Source: Streptosporangiaceae bacterium (GTDB lineage: Bacteria; Actinomycetota; Actinomycetes; Streptosporangiales; Streptosporangiaceae). Taken from it: 18,220 nt of DNA. The DNA lies in contig JASHSZ010000081.1 of the NCBI GenBank assembly GCA_030040815.1, forward strand, positions 1 to 18,220, written 5' to 3'. Made by a program: the position numbers and the translations under genes. Positions 6,361 through 15,496 of the stretch are shown piece after piece. The notes under the pieces are model-generated. The model was given only the letters and a program-made list of their open reading frames with translations. It was not told the DNA's origin and ran no database searches. Every line of letters begins with the position of its first letter. The first letter of the stretch is position 1.

Positions 6361-7337
6361 CAGCGTGCTGCCTCGGGGGGTCTAGGGGGGTCGTCCCCCC
6401 AGGACACAGCTGCCTCGGGGGGGCCCAGGGGGTCGTCCCCCGCAGCCAGCACCCGCACAGACTCCGCCCGCCACCTGGCCGCCACCCGCACGGCGTCGAG
6501 GTTGCCGGGTACCACGTGGACGCGGACGCACCAAGCCCCCGCCGCCACAGCGAGCGCGGTCACCGCGATGGTGGCGTCGTCGCTTCCCGCAAAGGACCGG
6601 GACCGCCCGTCGGGCCCGGCCAGCAGCTTGCCGAGGAACCCCTTCCTGGACGCCGCCACCAGAACAGGGAAAGGCAGGTCATATCCGTCGGGCCTGGCGA
6701 TCTGGTCCAGGTGCGTGAGCAGCGTCCAGTTGTGCTCGGCGAGCTTGGCGAAGCCCAGGCCGGGATCCACGATGATGTTGCCCGGATCGACCCCTGCCGC
6801 GATCACCGCCTCGAGCCGGCGACCAAGCTCGGACCGCACTTCGGCCACAACGTCGGCGTAGACAGCCGGGCCGTACATGTCAGCGCTGTGGCCGCGCCAG
6901 TGCATCACGACGTAGGGAACGCGGGCCGCGGCGACCACCCCCACCATGCCGGGATCTGCAAGGCCTCCGCTGACGTCGTTCACCATCCGGGCCCCAGCTG
7001 CCAGCGCCCGGCGCGCAACCTCAGCGCGCATCGTGTCAATGCTCACGAAGGCGCCCGCCTTCGCGAGCGCCGTGACAACGGGCATTACCCGCCGGAGCTC
7101 GTCCTCGACCGGTATCCGCTGCGCACCCGGTCGGGTGGACTCGCCGCCAATGTCGATGATGTCGGCGCCCTGACTGGCTAGTTCAAGGCCGTGCGCGATG
7201 GCCTTGTCCTGGTCGAGCCAGGTCCCGCCGTCCGAAAACGAGTCGGGGGTGACGTTGACCACGCCCATCACCAGGCAGCGCTCTGCCGGCGCCAGGTCCG
7301 GCAGCACCGGGCGTCGCCGACCATCATGAGCGCTCAC
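6360..7337 (-). CDS. folP: Dihydropteroate synthase
   Basis: FolP condenses hydroxymethyldihydropterin pyrophosphate with p-aminobenzoate and is the sulfonamide target. Motifs are LVMGVVNVTPDSFSDGG, DIGGESTRPGA, SIDTMRAEVARRAL, VNDVSGGLADPGM, VVMHWRGHSADM, IIVDPGLGFAKLAEHNW, VLVAASRKGFLGKL and VRVHVVPGNLDAV. The last usually reads RVHDV in the relatives I recall; here R and H are kept and D is V. The GTG at 7337 gives 325 residues, longer than the usual 270-290 because of a repeat-derived C-terminal tail with two GDDPxxPPEAA units. There is no Shine-Dalgarno; a -10-like TAGATT ends seven bases before the GTG, so the mRNA may be leaderless. The frame stays open upstream to 7649, but that stretch overlaps the previous gene and shows no family similarity. 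Confidence 0.94.
   Translation of the reverse strand: MSAHDGRRRPVLPDLAPAERCLVMGVVNVTPDSFSDGGTWLDQDKAIAHGLELASQGADIIDIGGESTRPGAQRIPVEDELRRVMPVVTALAKAGAFVSIDTMRAEVARRALAAGARMVNDVSGGLADPGMVGVVAAARVPYVVMHWRGHSADMYGPAVYADVVAEVRSELGRRLEAVIAAGVDPGNIIVDPGLGFAKLAEHNWTLLTHLDQIARPDGYDLPFPVLVAASRKGFLGKLLAGPDGRSRSFAGSDDATIAVTALAVAAGAWCVRVHVVPGNLDAVRVAARWRAESVRVLAAGDDPLGPPEAAVSWGDDPPRPPEAAR
6367..6441 (-). repeat. Two G/C-run repeats (42-base period) in the 3' end of folP
   Basis: Copies lie at 6409-6441 and 6367-6400, offset by exactly 42 bases (14 codons), so both are read in frame and encode GDDPLGPPEAA and GDDPPRPPEAA. Read on the coding strand, each consists of a G run, ACGA, a C run, a short spacer, a second C run and GAGGCAGC. 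Each can fold into a hairpin with an ACGA loop: 5 bp in the first copy and 6 bp (6385-6400) in the second. The second copy also contains the folB Shine-Dalgarno. The same arrangement (ACGACYCC, then CCCCCCGG) is seen in tilS on the other strand. Confidence 0.85.
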
Positions 7338-7344
7338 GACAGCC

Positions 7345-7350
7345 AATCTA
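7345..7350 (-). promoter_or_regulatory. Candidate -10 element for leaderless folP
   Basis: TAGATT fits the actinobacterial TANNNT -10 pattern and ends seven bases before the folP GTG, so transcription would begin at or next to the start codon. No TTGACA-like -35 is seen at the usual distance. Absence of a Shine-Dalgarno before this GTG supports the reading. It is a six-base match, so the call is tentative. Confidence 0.4.
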
Positions 7351-7360
7351 CGTGTTCTGC

Positions 7361-7375
7361 AGCGACGCCGTCGCT
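7361..7375. promoter_or_regulatory. Palindrome over the -35 region of folP, possible operator
   Basis: AGCGACG-C-CGTCGCT is a perfect inverted repeat with 7-base arms. It sits 10 bases upstream of the TAGATT element, at about -24 to -38 from the GTG if the start codon is +1. That is where a repressor or activator site would act. No known regulator motif is recognised in it. Confidence 0.35.
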
Positions 7376-7430
7376 CGGGCAGTCCACCGTGTTGATACCG
7401 GCGAACCTGGCATTTCCCCACGCCAGTCTT

Positions 7431-7458
7431 GGCCAGAGCGTGCCCCAGGTCGCTGGCC
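7431..7458 (-). terminator. Candidate hairpin terminator after the DUF2156 gene
   Basis: GGCCAG (7431-7436) pairs with CTGGCC (7453-7458). An inner CG pair can form past a two-base bulge, leaving a 10-base loop. It starts five bases after the TAG of the DUF2156 gene and precedes the proposed folP promoter. There is no U-tract, as is common for actinobacterial hairpins, so function is uncertain. Confidence 0.3.
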
Positions 7459-7462
7459 TTGG

Positions 7463-9355
7463 CTACCTCGTGACGCGGCGGTTGGACGCGCGTGCCAGTC
7501 GCCTGGCTAGCCGGTTCAGCCCCAGGCGACGGGCAATCCTGCGGATCTCGATGGTGGGCCACACCAGGAACGCCTCGGCCTCCAGCGCAGCGATCCCTAT
7601 TCGTGGCGCGTCCCTGGTACCAGGGAAGACGAGGAACCGCGGCACCCACTCGGGGCAGAACTTGGCGTTGAACTTATACAGGGACTCGATCTGGAACCAG
7701 TGCGACAGGAACAGCAGGATCCCGCGCCAGGCCCGCAGCACCGGGCCGGCCCCGATGCGCTCGCCGCGCTCCAGAGCGGCACGGAAGACGGCGAAATTCA
7801 GCGAGACCCGTTTCACGCCGAGGCCGGGAGCCGCCTTGATCGCCTCGACAATGAGAAAGTCGTTCAGCCCAGGAGCCGCCGACCGGTCCCGGCGCATCAA
7901 GTCCAGCGACAGGCCGTCGCTGCCCCACGGCACGAAGTGCAGCAGGGCGCGGAGCACGCCATCCGAAGTCGCGGTCGCGATCACGCACTGGCCGTCATCG
8001 GGCCCACCGATCCGGCCGAGCGCCATGGAGAAGCCCCGTTCCTTCGGGCTACCGCGCCAGCTGTCGGCCTGGCGAACCATCCGCGCGATCTCGTCGGGCG
8101 GAATGTCTGAAACACGACGAATCTCGGCCGTGTATCCCTTCTTAGCGACGCGGCTAACCATCTGCCGGACGTTGCGCATGGCGCGGCCCTCGAGGCCAAA
8201 GTCTGCGACGCTGACGATCGCCTCGTCCCCGAGTTCCAGGGCGGTCAGCCCGCCTTCCCGGCACCAGACCTCCGCGCCAAGTTCGCTGCACCCGATCACA
8301 GCGGGCACCCAGGCATGCCGGCCCGCCTCATCGAGGAAGGCGTGAATCGCGCCGGGCCATGCTTCGGGGTCGCCGATCGGGTCGCCGCTGGCCAGCATGA
8401 CCCCGGAGAGGACGCGGAACCCAATGCAGGACTTACCGGACGGCGACCACAGAATGCTCTTATCCTCGCGCAGCGCAAAGTAGCCGAGCGAATCGTTCTC
8501 GCCGTACCGCTCGAGCAGTGTCCTGATCCGGCCCGCGTCAGCAGCCTGCAGTCGGCACGCAGGCGCGGCGGGCCGCAGGAACAAGTAGATGGCGAGGAAC
8601 AGCGTGAGCAGGCCCAGGCCTCCGGTCACGAAGCCGAAGTGGTCGGCCCTGCCCTCGCTGACGAACTGCACCGGTCCGGAGAAGCCGAGCGTGTTCATGA
8701 CGACCGAGTAGACGCGTTGCGCCAGCGAGTAGCTACCCCGAAGCCCGCCGATGACCGCGATCGCGGCGAGGCCGATCACGAGGTCAGCGACGAGGAGGCA
8801 GCAGAGCACCCAGAGCGCCCGCCACCGCGATCTCGCGTCCCCGACCGCGTAGAACTGGCGGCGGAAGATGAACAGCGCAACGAGCGCTGCGGCGGTGCCG
8901 GCGATCTGCAGCGGGTGCGGCGGGCCGATTGGCACAAAGTGGTTGATTGCGTGCGCGATGATCCCAAGCCCGGCGTGCAGGACGAGGCCAACCGCGAGCA
9001 GTGCCATAACAGCGGCCCACGCCCTGCGCTTTCGCCGGCGCAGGCCGTGGGAGAGCATCAGCAGCAGCACGCCGATGATGACATCAGTCGTCCTGGTGAG
9101 GTTGACCAGCGTGCCCGGCAGGATGTCGGACAGGCCCCGCAGCCGACGGTGGTACAGGTGCGGCAGCAGGCCCTCGACGATGTAGCCAAGACCGATGACG
9201 AGGGCCGCCAAGCCGGCGCACAGGGGTACCCAGCGCAGTTGCTGGCGCAGGTCCAAACCGCGCGTGGGCAACGGCGAACGGGCCGACCGCTCGGTCGGGT
9301 GTTCCTGCACCCCAGCCCGGCCCCTTGTCGGCCCAGGCCCGGTTGATTCAGTCAT
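7463..9355 (-). CDS. MprF/LysX-like membrane protein with C-terminal DUF2156 (phosphatidylglycerol lysyltransferase-type) domain
   Basis: Proteins of this family transfer an aminoacyl group, classically lysine from Lys-tRNA, to phosphatidylglycerol, altering membrane charge. About six membrane segments are visible at roughly 46-66, 94-108, 116-141, 152-168, 184-208 and 246-265, counted from the longer start. A DUF2156 domain follows from about 270 to 590, with ENDSLGYFALREDKSIL, GFRVLSGVMLASGDPIG, ADSWRGSPKERGFSMALGR, RVSLNFAVFR and FQIESLYKFNAKFCPEW. Unlike mycobacterial LysX there is no fused lysyl-tRNA synthetase. The N-terminus (30 residues) is polar and disordered-looking, and the C-terminus is Arg-rich. 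The start is either ATG 9355 or TTG 9364; neither has a clear Shine-Dalgarno. It interrupts the folE-folP order. Substrate amino acid and lipid are not deducible. Confidence 0.85.
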   Translation of the reverse strand: MTESTGPGPTRGRAGVQEHPTERSARSPLPTRGLDLRQQLRWVPLCAGLAALVIGLGYIVEGLLPHLYHRRLRGLSDILPGTLVNLTRTTDVIIGVLLLMLSHGLRRRKRRAWAAVMALLAVGLVLHAGLGIIAHAINHFVPIGPPHPLQIAGTAAALVALFIFRRQFYAVGDARSRWRALWVLCCLLVADLVIGLAAIAVIGGLRGSYSLAQRVYSVVMNTLGFSGPVQFVSEGRADHFGFVTGGLGLLTLFLAIYLFLRPAAPACRLQAADAGRIRTLLERYGENDSLGYFALREDKSILWSPSGKSCIGFRVLSGVMLASGDPIGDPEAWPGAIHAFLDEAGRHAWVPAVIGCSELGAEVWCREGGLTALELGDEAIVSVADFGLEGRAMRNVRQMVSRVAKKGYTAEIRRVSDIPPDEIARMVRQADSWRGSPKERGFSMALGRIGGPDDGQCVIATATSDGVLRALLHFVPWGSDGLSLDLMRRDRSAAPGLNDFLIVEAIKAAPGLGVKRVSLNFAVFRAALERGERIGAGPVLRAWRGILLFLSHWFQIESLYKFNAKFCPEWVPRFLVFPGTRDAPRIGIAALEAEAFLVWPTIEIRRIARRLGLNRLARRLARASNRRVTR

Positions 9356-9450
9356 CTCGGGCAAACGGTCAGACCCCGTTCCACGAGGGATCAGCGTAGT
9401 TATTCATCACCCAGGACCGGGCGTAAACTCCACTATCGCTCGCTAGCCGG

Positions 9451-10028
9451 TTAGAGCCGGTTCGTGAGCAGGCTCATTGCTTCCAGACGTGTGGTCTCTG
9501 AGCTGAGGAACGACCCGCGCACAGCAGACGTCACGGTCTTCGCGCCGGGCTTGCGCACGCCGCGCATCGACATGCAGAGATGCTCGGCCTCGATTATCAC
9601 GATAACGCCGCGGGGCTCCAGAGTCTCCATCATCGCGTCCGCGATCTGGCTGGTCATGCGCTCCTGGACCTGGGGACGCCGCGCGTACACATCGACCAGC
9701 CTAGCCAGCTTCGACAGCCCGGTGATCTGGCCCTTCTCGTTGGGGATGTAGCCGACGTGCGCGCGGCCGAAGAACGGCACCAGGTGGTGCTCGCACGTCG
9801 AGTACATCTCGATGTCGCGGACGAGAACCATCTCCTCATGGTCAGCGTCGAACACGGTCGTGAGCACATCGGCCGGCTCCAGGTTGAGGCCCGCGAACTG
9901 CTCGGTCATGGCTCGCGCTACCCTGGCCGGAGTGTCCCTGAGACCGTCCCGGTCGGGGTCCTCTCCGACCGCCAGCAGAACCTCCCTGACAGCGCGCTCA
10001 ATCCGCGGAAGATCGAAGCTGCCGTCTC

Positions 10029-10032
<4 letters not shown>
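9451..10032 (-). CDS. folE: GTP cyclohydrolase I
   Basis: FolE opens GTP to 7,8-dihydroneopterin triphosphate, the first step of folate synthesis. The 193-residue protein has the canonical core: [10 protein letters not shown] (33-42), [20 protein letters not shown] (76-95), [10 protein letters not shown] (105-114), [11 protein letters not shown] (121-131) and [14 protein letters not shown] (147-160). Zinc ligands C80, H83 and C153 are all present, so it is the zinc-dependent FolE1 type. The start is TTG at 10032, overlapping the ftsH stop as TTGA, with GAGGG three bases upstream inside ftsH. The stop is TAA. A gap of about 95 bases separates it from the DUF2156 gene. Confidence 0.96.
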
Positions 10033-12215
<2,183 letters not shown>

Positions 12216-12421
12216 AGGTCCGGCCAGTCCCTCCTGACGAGCCTCACGCCTCGCCGTCCAGCGCGACGGGGCTGCCTTGCCTTCCAGCGTGAACGTGCGG
12301 CTATTTCTTCCCTGACCGCCACGGCGCGGGGAATACTCGACGTTACACCGCGACGGCAGTGACCGGCACGCTGCGTGGCCGCACAGGGGCAGTGGCGGCC
12401 GTGTTACGCCTCTTACCCAGG
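12216..12421 (-). promoter_or_regulatory. hpt-ftsH intergenic region with hairpin and ftsH ribosome-binding site
   Basis: About 200 bases lie between the hpt stop and the ftsH start and contain no gene. A stem GGCCGC/GCGGCC with a 12-base loop (12377-12400) lies about 20 bases after the hpt TAA and may terminate hpt transcription. AGGAGG at 12235-12230 is the likely ftsH Shine-Dalgarno. An ftsH promoter would be expected in 12240-12370; several TANNNT matches exist there, such as TAACGT, but none has a convincing -35, so no promoter is called. Confidence 0.35.
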
Positions 12422-13030
12422 TTAACGAAATTCATCGGGTGGGAGTTCCCCTGGCCGCTGCGCGCACTCCCCCGCGGCTGGCCGGTAAACGTGCTCAGCC
12501 AGCGTCCCGACGAAAGGCAGATTGCGGTACAATTCAGCATAGTCGAGCCCGTAGCCGATGACGAACTCGTCCCCGATGTCGAAGCCGATGTAGGCCGCGT
12601 CCACGTCCATCCGCGCGGCGGAAGGCTTCCGGAGCATGACGCAGACCTGCACCGAGGCGGGACCACGGGACCGCAGGTTGCCGACCAGCCAGGACAATGT
12701 CAGCCCGGAGTCCACGATGTCCTCGACCACCAGCACATGCCGGCCGCTGATGTCGGTGTCCAGATCCTTGAGGATCCGCACGACGCCGGACGACTTGGTA
12801 CCGGACCCGTAGGACGAGACCGCCATCCAGTCCATGTGAACTGGCCGGTGCATCGCCCTCGCCAGGTCCGCCATCACCATGACGGCACCCTTGAGCACCC
12901 CGACGAGCAAAAGTTCGCGATCGGCGTAATCCGCGTCGATCTGGGCAGCGAGCTCCCGAACCCGCTGCTGCAACTCATCGGCTGTGATCAGGACGTCCTT
13001 GAGCTCGGCACCCATGTCGCTCGCGTCCAC
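12422..13030 (-). CDS. hpt: Hypoxanthine (guanine) phosphoribosyltransferase
   Basis: Hpt salvages hypoxanthine and guanine to IMP and GMP using PRPP. The PRPP-binding motif is [14 protein letters not shown], preceded by [17 protein letters not shown] and [17 protein letters not shown], and followed by [31 protein letters not shown], which binds the purine. The best start is GTG 13030 ([10 protein letters not shown]): GGAGG at 13042-13038 is seven bases upstream, and the N-terminus then matches the Streptomyces protein as I recall it. This gives 202 residues. An upstream TTG at 13060 overlaps the tilS stop as TTGA but has no comparable ribosome-binding site. The last 20 residues ([19 protein letters not shown]) extend beyond the usual end. 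It is downstream of tilS and upstream of ftsH, as in Streptomyces and, in a related form, Bacillus. Confidence 0.95.
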   Translation of the reverse strand: MDASDMGAELKDVLITADELQQRVRELAAQIDADYADRELLLVGVLKGAVMVMADLARAMHRPVHMDWMAVSSYGSGTKSSGVVRILKDLDTDISGRHVLVVEDIVDSGLTLSWLVGNLRSRGPASVQVCVMLRKPSAARMDVDAAYIGFDIGDEFVIGYGLDYAELYRNLPFVGTLAEHVYRPAAGECAQRPGELPPDEFR

Positions 13031-13056
13031 CGGCACTCCTCCGATCATGCTGCGGT

Positions 13057-14256
13057 TCAAGCACCCACGGCGTCGGTCCGAGGGACAACCCCCGACACCT
13101 CCGCGGTGTTAGTGCCGGGGGTGAGCCCCGGAACGCCCGCGCTACCAGCCGGAGGGACAATTTCGCTGACCCCGGTCGTCGTGAACAGCAGCCTGCCACA
13201 CCTGCGACCGCACCTGACGCCGCCGGGCAGGTCCGCCCACCGCTGACCATGCCAGCTCGTGACCAGTTCGTCCATGCGCGCGACATGCCGGTGTGACAGG
13301 GCTCCGGCTGGGCACCCGGCCGCTAGGGCGGCGAGCCGCAGCAGCCGGTGCCTGATGGCCTCGGGTAGCGCAGCTAGCTCGTCGGCCGGCCATCCCCGGT
13401 CCCTGGCCGCGGCCGGGCCACCGAGCCTGTCGGCCTCGGCGGCCGCCATGCCGTCGAGGACGTCGGCGTCGGCCCGGAGCAGGCCTGCGGTCCTGGCCAG
13501 CGCGTCAGCGACCCGCGGCCCTAGTGTCCGCTCGAGCGCAGGCATGAGCTGGACGCGCACGCGAGCCCTGGTCAGGGCGGGATCATGGTTCTGCGGGTCA
13601 TCCCAGGGCTCAAGGCCGAGTGCCAGGCACGCGGCCCTGGTCTGGTCGCGACGGATGCCAAGCAGCGGCCGCAGGTAGCGTCCTGAGCTGGGCGCCATCC
13701 CGGCCAGCGACCGAGCCCCGGAGCCGCGAGCGAGGCCAAGCAGAACGGTCTCGGCCTGGTCGTCGAGGGTATGTCCGAGCAGTACCCGGGCGGCCCCCGT
13801 TGAGTCGGCAGCCTGATCGAGCGCGGCATACCTGGCAGTCCGTGCGGCCGCCTCGGGCCCGGAGTACGGGCCGGGGCCAGCTTGTGACCCAGCTGTATGC
13901 CGGGCGGGCGACTCCCCGTGGCCCCCCGGCGCTGAAACCCTGGGGAACGACCCACGGTGGCCCCCCGGCGACTGGACCGTCACGGCGACCGACAGTGCCG
14001 GGCTGAGCCCGAGCGCCGTCATGACCTCGGTTACCCGCTGCGCTTGTGCTGCCGAGCCGGGCTGGAGCCCGTGATCGATGGTGACGCCGCCGGCCATGAG
14101 CCCCGCCCTCGGCGCCTCAAACGCCAGCGCAGCAGCGAGCGCGAGGGAGTCCGCTCCGCCCGAGCAGGCGGCCAGCACCTTCTCGCCCGGCTCCAGTCCA
14201 GCCAGGCTGACCCGGACCGCGTACCGAACCGCGGCCACCGCCGGGTGCGGCCCCAC
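13057..14256 (-). CDS. tilS: tRNA(Ile)-lysidine synthetase
   Basis: TilS ATP-dependently attaches lysine to C34 of the AUA-reading tRNA-Ile, changing its codon and amino-acid identity. Visible are the PP-loop [10 protein letters not shown] (31-40), [11 protein letters not shown] (58-68), [14 protein letters not shown] (134-147), [22 protein letters not shown] (split motif, 159-180) and [16 protein letters not shown] (219-234). The start GTG 14256 has GAGGAG six bases upstream. Two features are unusual: an insertion of roughly 38 residues (about 95-133, Gly/Pro/His-rich) between the second and third motifs, and a 38-residue tail after LLFTT made of two VSxxVP units. Both are encoded by repetitive G/C-rich DNA. 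All catalytic motifs are intact, and the gene is expected to be essential, so these insertions are presumably tolerated. Confidence 0.93.
   Translation of the reverse strand: MGPHPAVAAVRYAVRVSLAGLEPGEKVLAACSGGADSLALAAALAFEAPRAGLMAGGVTIDHGLQPGSAAQAQRVTEVMTALGLSPALSVAVTVQSPGGHRGSFPRVSAPGGHGESPARHTAGSQAGPGPYSGPEAAARTARYAALDQAADSTGAARVLLGHTLDDQAETVLLGLARGSGARSLAGMAPSSGRYLRPLLGIRRDQTRAACLALGLEPWDDPQNHDPALTRARVRVQLMPALERTLGPRVADALARTAGLLRADADVLDGMAAAEADRLGGPAAARDRGWPADELAALPEAIRHRLLRLAALAAGCPAGALSHRHVARMDELVTSWHGQRWADLPGGVRCGRRCGRLLFTTTGVSEIVPPAGSAGVPGLTPGTNTAEVSGVVPRTDAVGA
13079..13170 (-). repeat. Degenerate 72-base repeat and hairpin in the 3' end of tilS
   Basis: GAGGGACAA occurs at 13080-13088 and again at 13152-13160, a spacing of 72 bases or 24 codons, and the tail reads [10 protein letters not shown]... 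then [10 protein letters not shown]. Between them CCGGGG (13115-13120) and CCCCGG (13126-13131) form a 6 bp stem with a 5-base loop. The element lies entirely in the non-conserved C-terminal tail and ends just upstream of hpt. Confidence 0.6.
13906..13974 (+). repeat. Two G/C-run repeats (39-base period) inside the tilS insertion
   Basis: The shared core GTGGCCCCCCGGCG occurs at 13918-13931 and 13957-13970, spaced 39 bases (13 codons), so SPGGH and APGGH recur in the protein in frame. Each core is preceded by CGAC plus a short C-rich stretch, giving ACGACCC or GCGACTCCCC followed by CCCCCCGG. That order matches the folP repeats, which read this way on the minus strand. Confidence 0.75.
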
Positions 14257-14273
14257 CGGCGTCTCCTCTTACG

Positions 14274-15395
14274 TCAGTTGGCTGCTGCGGACTCTGCCGG
14301 GGGCGAGCCGGTCCCGTCCACACGCTCCAGCCAGGCCTGCGGGTCCGTTAGCTCGTCCCTCGTGGGCAGCGCGTCCGGCGACGTCCACACCTTGTTGAAG
14401 GTCGCCATGCCCGCCTGGTCGACAACCGTCCTGACGAACCGCGAACCCTGCTCGTACTGCTTCATCTTCAGGTCTATGCCGAGGATCCGACGGATGGCTT
14501 GCTCCAGCCGGCCTGCAGACCCGCGTCGCGCGGTGAACTTCGCCCTGATCTCGGCGACCGACGGGACCACGTCCGGGCCGACCGCGTCCATCACGTAGTC
14601 ACCATGCCCCTCGACGAGAGTCATGACCGCAGTCATCCGGTCCAGGATCTCCCGCTGCCGCGGAGTCTGAATAGCCTCGATCAAGCTCTCGCCTTCACCC
14701 CCGCGGACCGCGCCAGCGACCGCGTCGGCGGCGGCCCGCAGGCGGTCCAGGATGGATGCCGGGTCAAGGTCGGAGGCCAGCAGGAAGTCTGACATCTGCT
14801 GCTGAACGTACGGCCGGAGCCACGGCACCGACGTGAACTGAGTCCGGTGCGTTTCCTCGTGCAGGCAGACCCACCGCCGGAAGTCGTGCGGATCCACCTC
14901 GAGTTCCCGCTCGACCATGAGGATGTTGGGCGCGACCAGAGTCAGCCGGCCCGCTGGCGCATCCGCGCCGGGCGCGTCGGGATCGGGCGGCAGGAAGAGC
15001 TCGTACTGCCCGAGCACTCGGCTCGCCAGGTACGCCAGGATCAGCCCTGCCTGCATGCCCGTGACCCGCGAGCCCACCGCCGTGATCAGCGCACCAGGCT
15101 GCGGGACGTTCGGGGTATCGGAGATCCGCTGCACGAGCGGATCGAGCACCACCCGGAACCCGTCCACGTTTGCGCGGATCCAGCCGGGCCGGTCCACAAC
15201 GGCGACCTTGCCATCGTCCGCGGCGCCCGGCAGGCCGGTGAGCTCCCGCACCGGCTCCGCGACCGCGGCAGCGAGCCTCCGCAGCTCGGCCACGACGTTC
15301 CTGGCCTCGGTCATGCTGACCTGCGGGCCTGGCCTGACCCAGCGCACACCGGTGGACGTTGCCACCTGCCAGTCGATCATCTGAGTGGTGCTCAC
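14274..15395 (-). CDS. Putative zinc-dependent metalloprotease, Zincin_2 (DUF2342-type) family
   Basis: A 373-residue protein with HEETH (179-183, in WVCLHEETHRTQF), a zincin HExxH motif, and EGHGDYVMD (262-270), which may supply a further zinc ligand. The segments VDWxxA-like MIDWQVATSTGVRWV near the N-terminus, LILAYLASRVLGQYELFLP and ILMVERELEVDPHDFRRWV are typical of the actinobacterial family also labelled coenzyme F420 biosynthesis-associated protein. No signal peptide is visible, so it is probably cytosolic. Its substrate is unknown to me. Start GTG 15395 lies six bases after TACGGT, a TANNNT match; GGAGGG touches the start codon and is too close to be an ideal Shine-Dalgarno, so a leaderless start is possible. 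ATG 15380 is an alternative. It sits between dacB and tilS, and its stop is 17 bases before tilS. Confidence 0.85.
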   Translation of the reverse strand: MSTTQMIDWQVATSTGVRWVRPGPQVSMTEARNVVAELRRLAAAVAEPVRELTGLPGAADDGKVAVVDRPGWIRANVDGFRVVLDPLVQRISDTPNVPQPGALITAVGSRVTGMQAGLILAYLASRVLGQYELFLPPDPDAPGADAPAGRLTLVAPNILMVERELEVDPHDFRRWVCLHEETHRTQFTSVPWLRPYVQQQMSDFLLASDLDPASILDRLRAAADAVAGAVRGGEGESLIEAIQTPRQREILDRMTAVMTLVEGHGDYVMDAVGPDVVPSVAEIRAKFTARRGSAGRLEQAIRRILGIDLKMKQYEQGSRFVRTVVDQAGMATFNKVWTSPDALPTRDELTDPQAWLERVDGTGSPPAESAAAN

Positions 15396-15401
15396 CCCTC
15401 C

Positions 15402-15407
15402 ACCGTA
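15402..15407 (-). promoter_or_regulatory. Candidate -10 element for the Zincin_2 gene
   Basis: TACGGT on the minus strand matches TANNNT and ends six bases before GTG 15395, placing the start of transcription at or next to the start codon. No clear -35 is visible. The surrounding 100-base gap after dacB also contains the short palindrome GCAGCC-G-GGCTGC (15411-15423). Confidence 0.3.
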
Positions 15408-15496
15408 CGTGCAGCCGGGCTGCTTTGCGCGGGCCGGGCTGCAGCCGTCCCCCGGGCCTGAGGCTCAGCGCGTCTGGTAGAGGGGCGGATCGGCTC

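Noticed and set aside
7338..7649. Upstream extension of the folP frame by 104 codons
   Set aside because: It overlaps the end of the DUF2156 gene, lacks similarity to dihydropteroate synthase and has Arg/Gly/Pro-rich shadow composition. The family starts just after GTG 7337.
8315..9346. 343-residue plus-strand open frame opposite the DUF2156 gene
   Set aside because: It is rich in Arg, Gln, Glu and Pro, has no hydrophobic core or family motif, and lies fully antisense to a well-supported membrane protein.
7463..9355. Naming the DUF2156 gene lysX or mprF
   Set aside because: It lacks the fused lysyl-tRNA synthetase of LysX, and the amino acid and lipid substrates cannot be read from sequence, so no symbol was given.
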